The position numbers were made by a program, and so were the translations under genes. The notes under the pieces are model-generated. The model was not told the origin of the DNA, searched no databases, and saw only the letters and a list, made by a program, of their open reading frames with translations. Of a stretch of 64,000 nt of DNA, positions 63,013-64,000 are shown piece after piece. Where the stretch lies: assembly GCF_006065315.1 (NCBI RefSeq), contig NZ_CP040749.1, positions 1,564,501 through 1,628,500 of the forward strand. Reading direction: 5' to 3'. Source of the DNA: Aureibaculum algae (GTDB lineage: Bacteria > Bacteroidota > Bacteroidia > Flavobacteriales > Flavobacteriaceae). Positions within the stretch are counted from its first letter, which is position 1. Every line of letters starts with the position of its first letter.

Positions 63013-64000
63013 ATGTCTAGAGAGCGTACCATTTCGGATAGGTTTTTCCTTTTTTTGAAAGGGTTGGCAATGGGTGCGGCAAATAAAGTACCAGGTGTTT
63101 CTGGGGGTATAGTAGCTTTTGTCGGTGGTTTTTATGAAGAGTTAATTTACTCATTACAAAAGGTTAATGGAAAAGCGTTTAAATTATTGTTAAACGGACG
63201 TTTTAAAAGTTTTTATAAATATACCAATGCACAATTCTTAATCTTAATTTTTTCGGGTAGTATTTTTAGTTATTTTACGGTTTCTCAAGTACTTGATTAT
63301 TTTATAAAAAATTACGAGTTGTTCGTATGGAGTTCTTTTTTTGGAATGATAATAGGCTCTATATATTATATCAGTAAGCAATTCAAAGACTGGTCAACAA
63401 AAAATATTATAGGAATATTTTTCGGAATTTCAGTGGGAATCGCCATTAGCTTTATGAGCCCAGCAAAGGAAAACGACAATTTGTTTTTTGTGTTTTTTTG
63501 TGGGATAATTGGTGTGACAGGAATGACTTTACCAGGATTGTCAGGCTCATTTATTTTGATATTGTTAGGGAACTATGTACTGCTGTTGGTGGATTCCGTT
63601 AATATGTTATACAAAACCATTATTGATCTTTTTCAAGGTGATTTTCAATTTTTAAAAGATGTAGTTAGAATACGCTATTTAAAAATTGTAGGCGTTTTTG
63701 GAGCTGGTTCTGTCTTTGGCTTAGTGTTTACCTCTCAAATTTTGGCTTACGTATTAAAACGATGGCATCAATTGGTAACTGCTGTAATTATTGGGTTTAT
63801 CAGTGGTTCTTTGGGCATAGTTTGGCCATGGAAACGTGCAGTGTATAAGTTAGATAATGGTAATTTTTTACTTGATTCTAAAGGACATAAAGTAATAGAA
63901 AACTACAAACGATTTATTCCAGATTTTACAGAAACAGAAACATGGTTGGCCATTACTTTTATGTTATTGGGAATCGGAATTGTTTTAATAATTGATTTTT
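63013..64000 (+). CDS. DUF368 membrane protein, copy 2 (3' end outside window)
   Basis: ATG at 63013, open to the right edge (329 codons seen). The signature reads GLAMGAANKVPGVSGGIVAF near residue 17, with N and K where copy 1 has D and V, and GVTGMTLPGLSGSFILILLG near 170. It aligns along its length with copy 1 (SGSLGIVWPWKRAVYKLD against AGSLNKIWPWKEI), so the two arose by an old tandem duplication. Its function is probably related but the changed signature suggests some specialisation. Confidence 0.9.
   Translation, partial: MSRERTISDRFFLFLKGLAMGAANKVPGVSGGIVAFVGGFYEELIYSLQKVNGKAFKLLLNGRFKSFYKYTNAQFLILIFSGSIFSYFTVSQVLDYFIKNYELFVWSSFFGMIIGSIYYISKQFKDWSTKNIIGIFFGISVGIAISFMSPAKENDNLFFVFFCGIIGVTGMTLPGLSGSFILILLGNYVLLLVDSVNMLYKTIIDLFQGDFQFLKDVVRIRYLKIVGVFGAGSVFGLVFTSQILAYVLKRWHQLVTAVIIGFISGSLGIVWPWKRAVYKLDNGNFLLDSKGHKVIENYKRFIPDFTETETWLAITFMLLGIGIVLIIDF

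Noticed and set aside
1..64000. tRNA, rRNA and CRISPR arrays
   Set aside because: I looked for tRNA T-loop text, rRNA landmarks and regularly spaced direct repeats and found none; a covariance search would be needed to exclude a divergent tRNA.

Overview
The window looks like chromosome of a marine-type Bacteroidota, family Flavobacteriaceae; I cannot name the genus. The evidence is AT-rich DNA, TAnnTTTG -7 promoter elements without Shine-Dalgarno sites, a type IX secretion (T9SS) sorting domain, and flavobacterial housekeeping blocks (ruvX-def-DUF5606-mazG, a PyrR/PyrB/RNase Z operon, tandem DUF368 genes, an ArnC/LAB_N/ArnT-like set). I saw no rRNA, tRNA or CRISPR array.

Region 1 (1-7.8 kb) is accessory. 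On the minus strand, unrelated genes alternate with structured, partly repeated spacers of 125-170 bp, like an integron-type cassette array without an integrase. It holds an AbiGi-like gene followed by an AbiTii-domain gene (a candidate abortive-infection pair), an intact IS3-family element (2828-4128, TSD TAA), and a broken IS1182-like element whose transposase is shifted out of frame by two near-identical short palindromes.

Region 2 (8-27.4 kb) is mostly core: murB, an aminotransferase, a retropepsin/PDZ protein, a DUF1573 protein, valS (with an in-frame palindrome), two rRNA pseudouridine synthases (one without a canonical start codon), a degenerate zinc-ribbon coiled-coil protein, a Nif3-like protein, a Tricorn-like protease, a sialidase gene cut by one in-frame TGA, mazG, DUF5606, def, ruvX and dapD. 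A palindromic repeat splits mazG from the rest of its usual cluster.

Region 3 (27.4-46.9 kb) holds a surface-glycan cluster (Kdo-kinase-like protein, family 2 glycosyltransferase, CDP-glycerol-transferase-like protein, TupA-like ATP-grasp protein) leading into Sua5, CCA-adding enzyme, an APC permease and an ArnT-like transferase. Then come two M16 peptidases (only one with the zinc motif), a pentapeptide protein, a GNAT-nitrilase fusion, an acyl-CoA dehydrogenase, an unrecognised gene flanked by ~50 bp direct repeats from the 3' end of a ComEA-like gene, and an alanine/cation symporter.

Region 4 (47-64 kb) holds a CoA-binding protein, two barrel-like secreted proteins (the second decayed), a lipoprotein, a large T9SS-exported lipase-like protein and a membrane-bound AraC regulator. 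The pyrR-pyrB-rnz operon and a TPR protein follow, then the ArnT/LAB_N/ArnC set and two DUF368 undecaprenyl-phosphate transporter homologues, the second running off the end.
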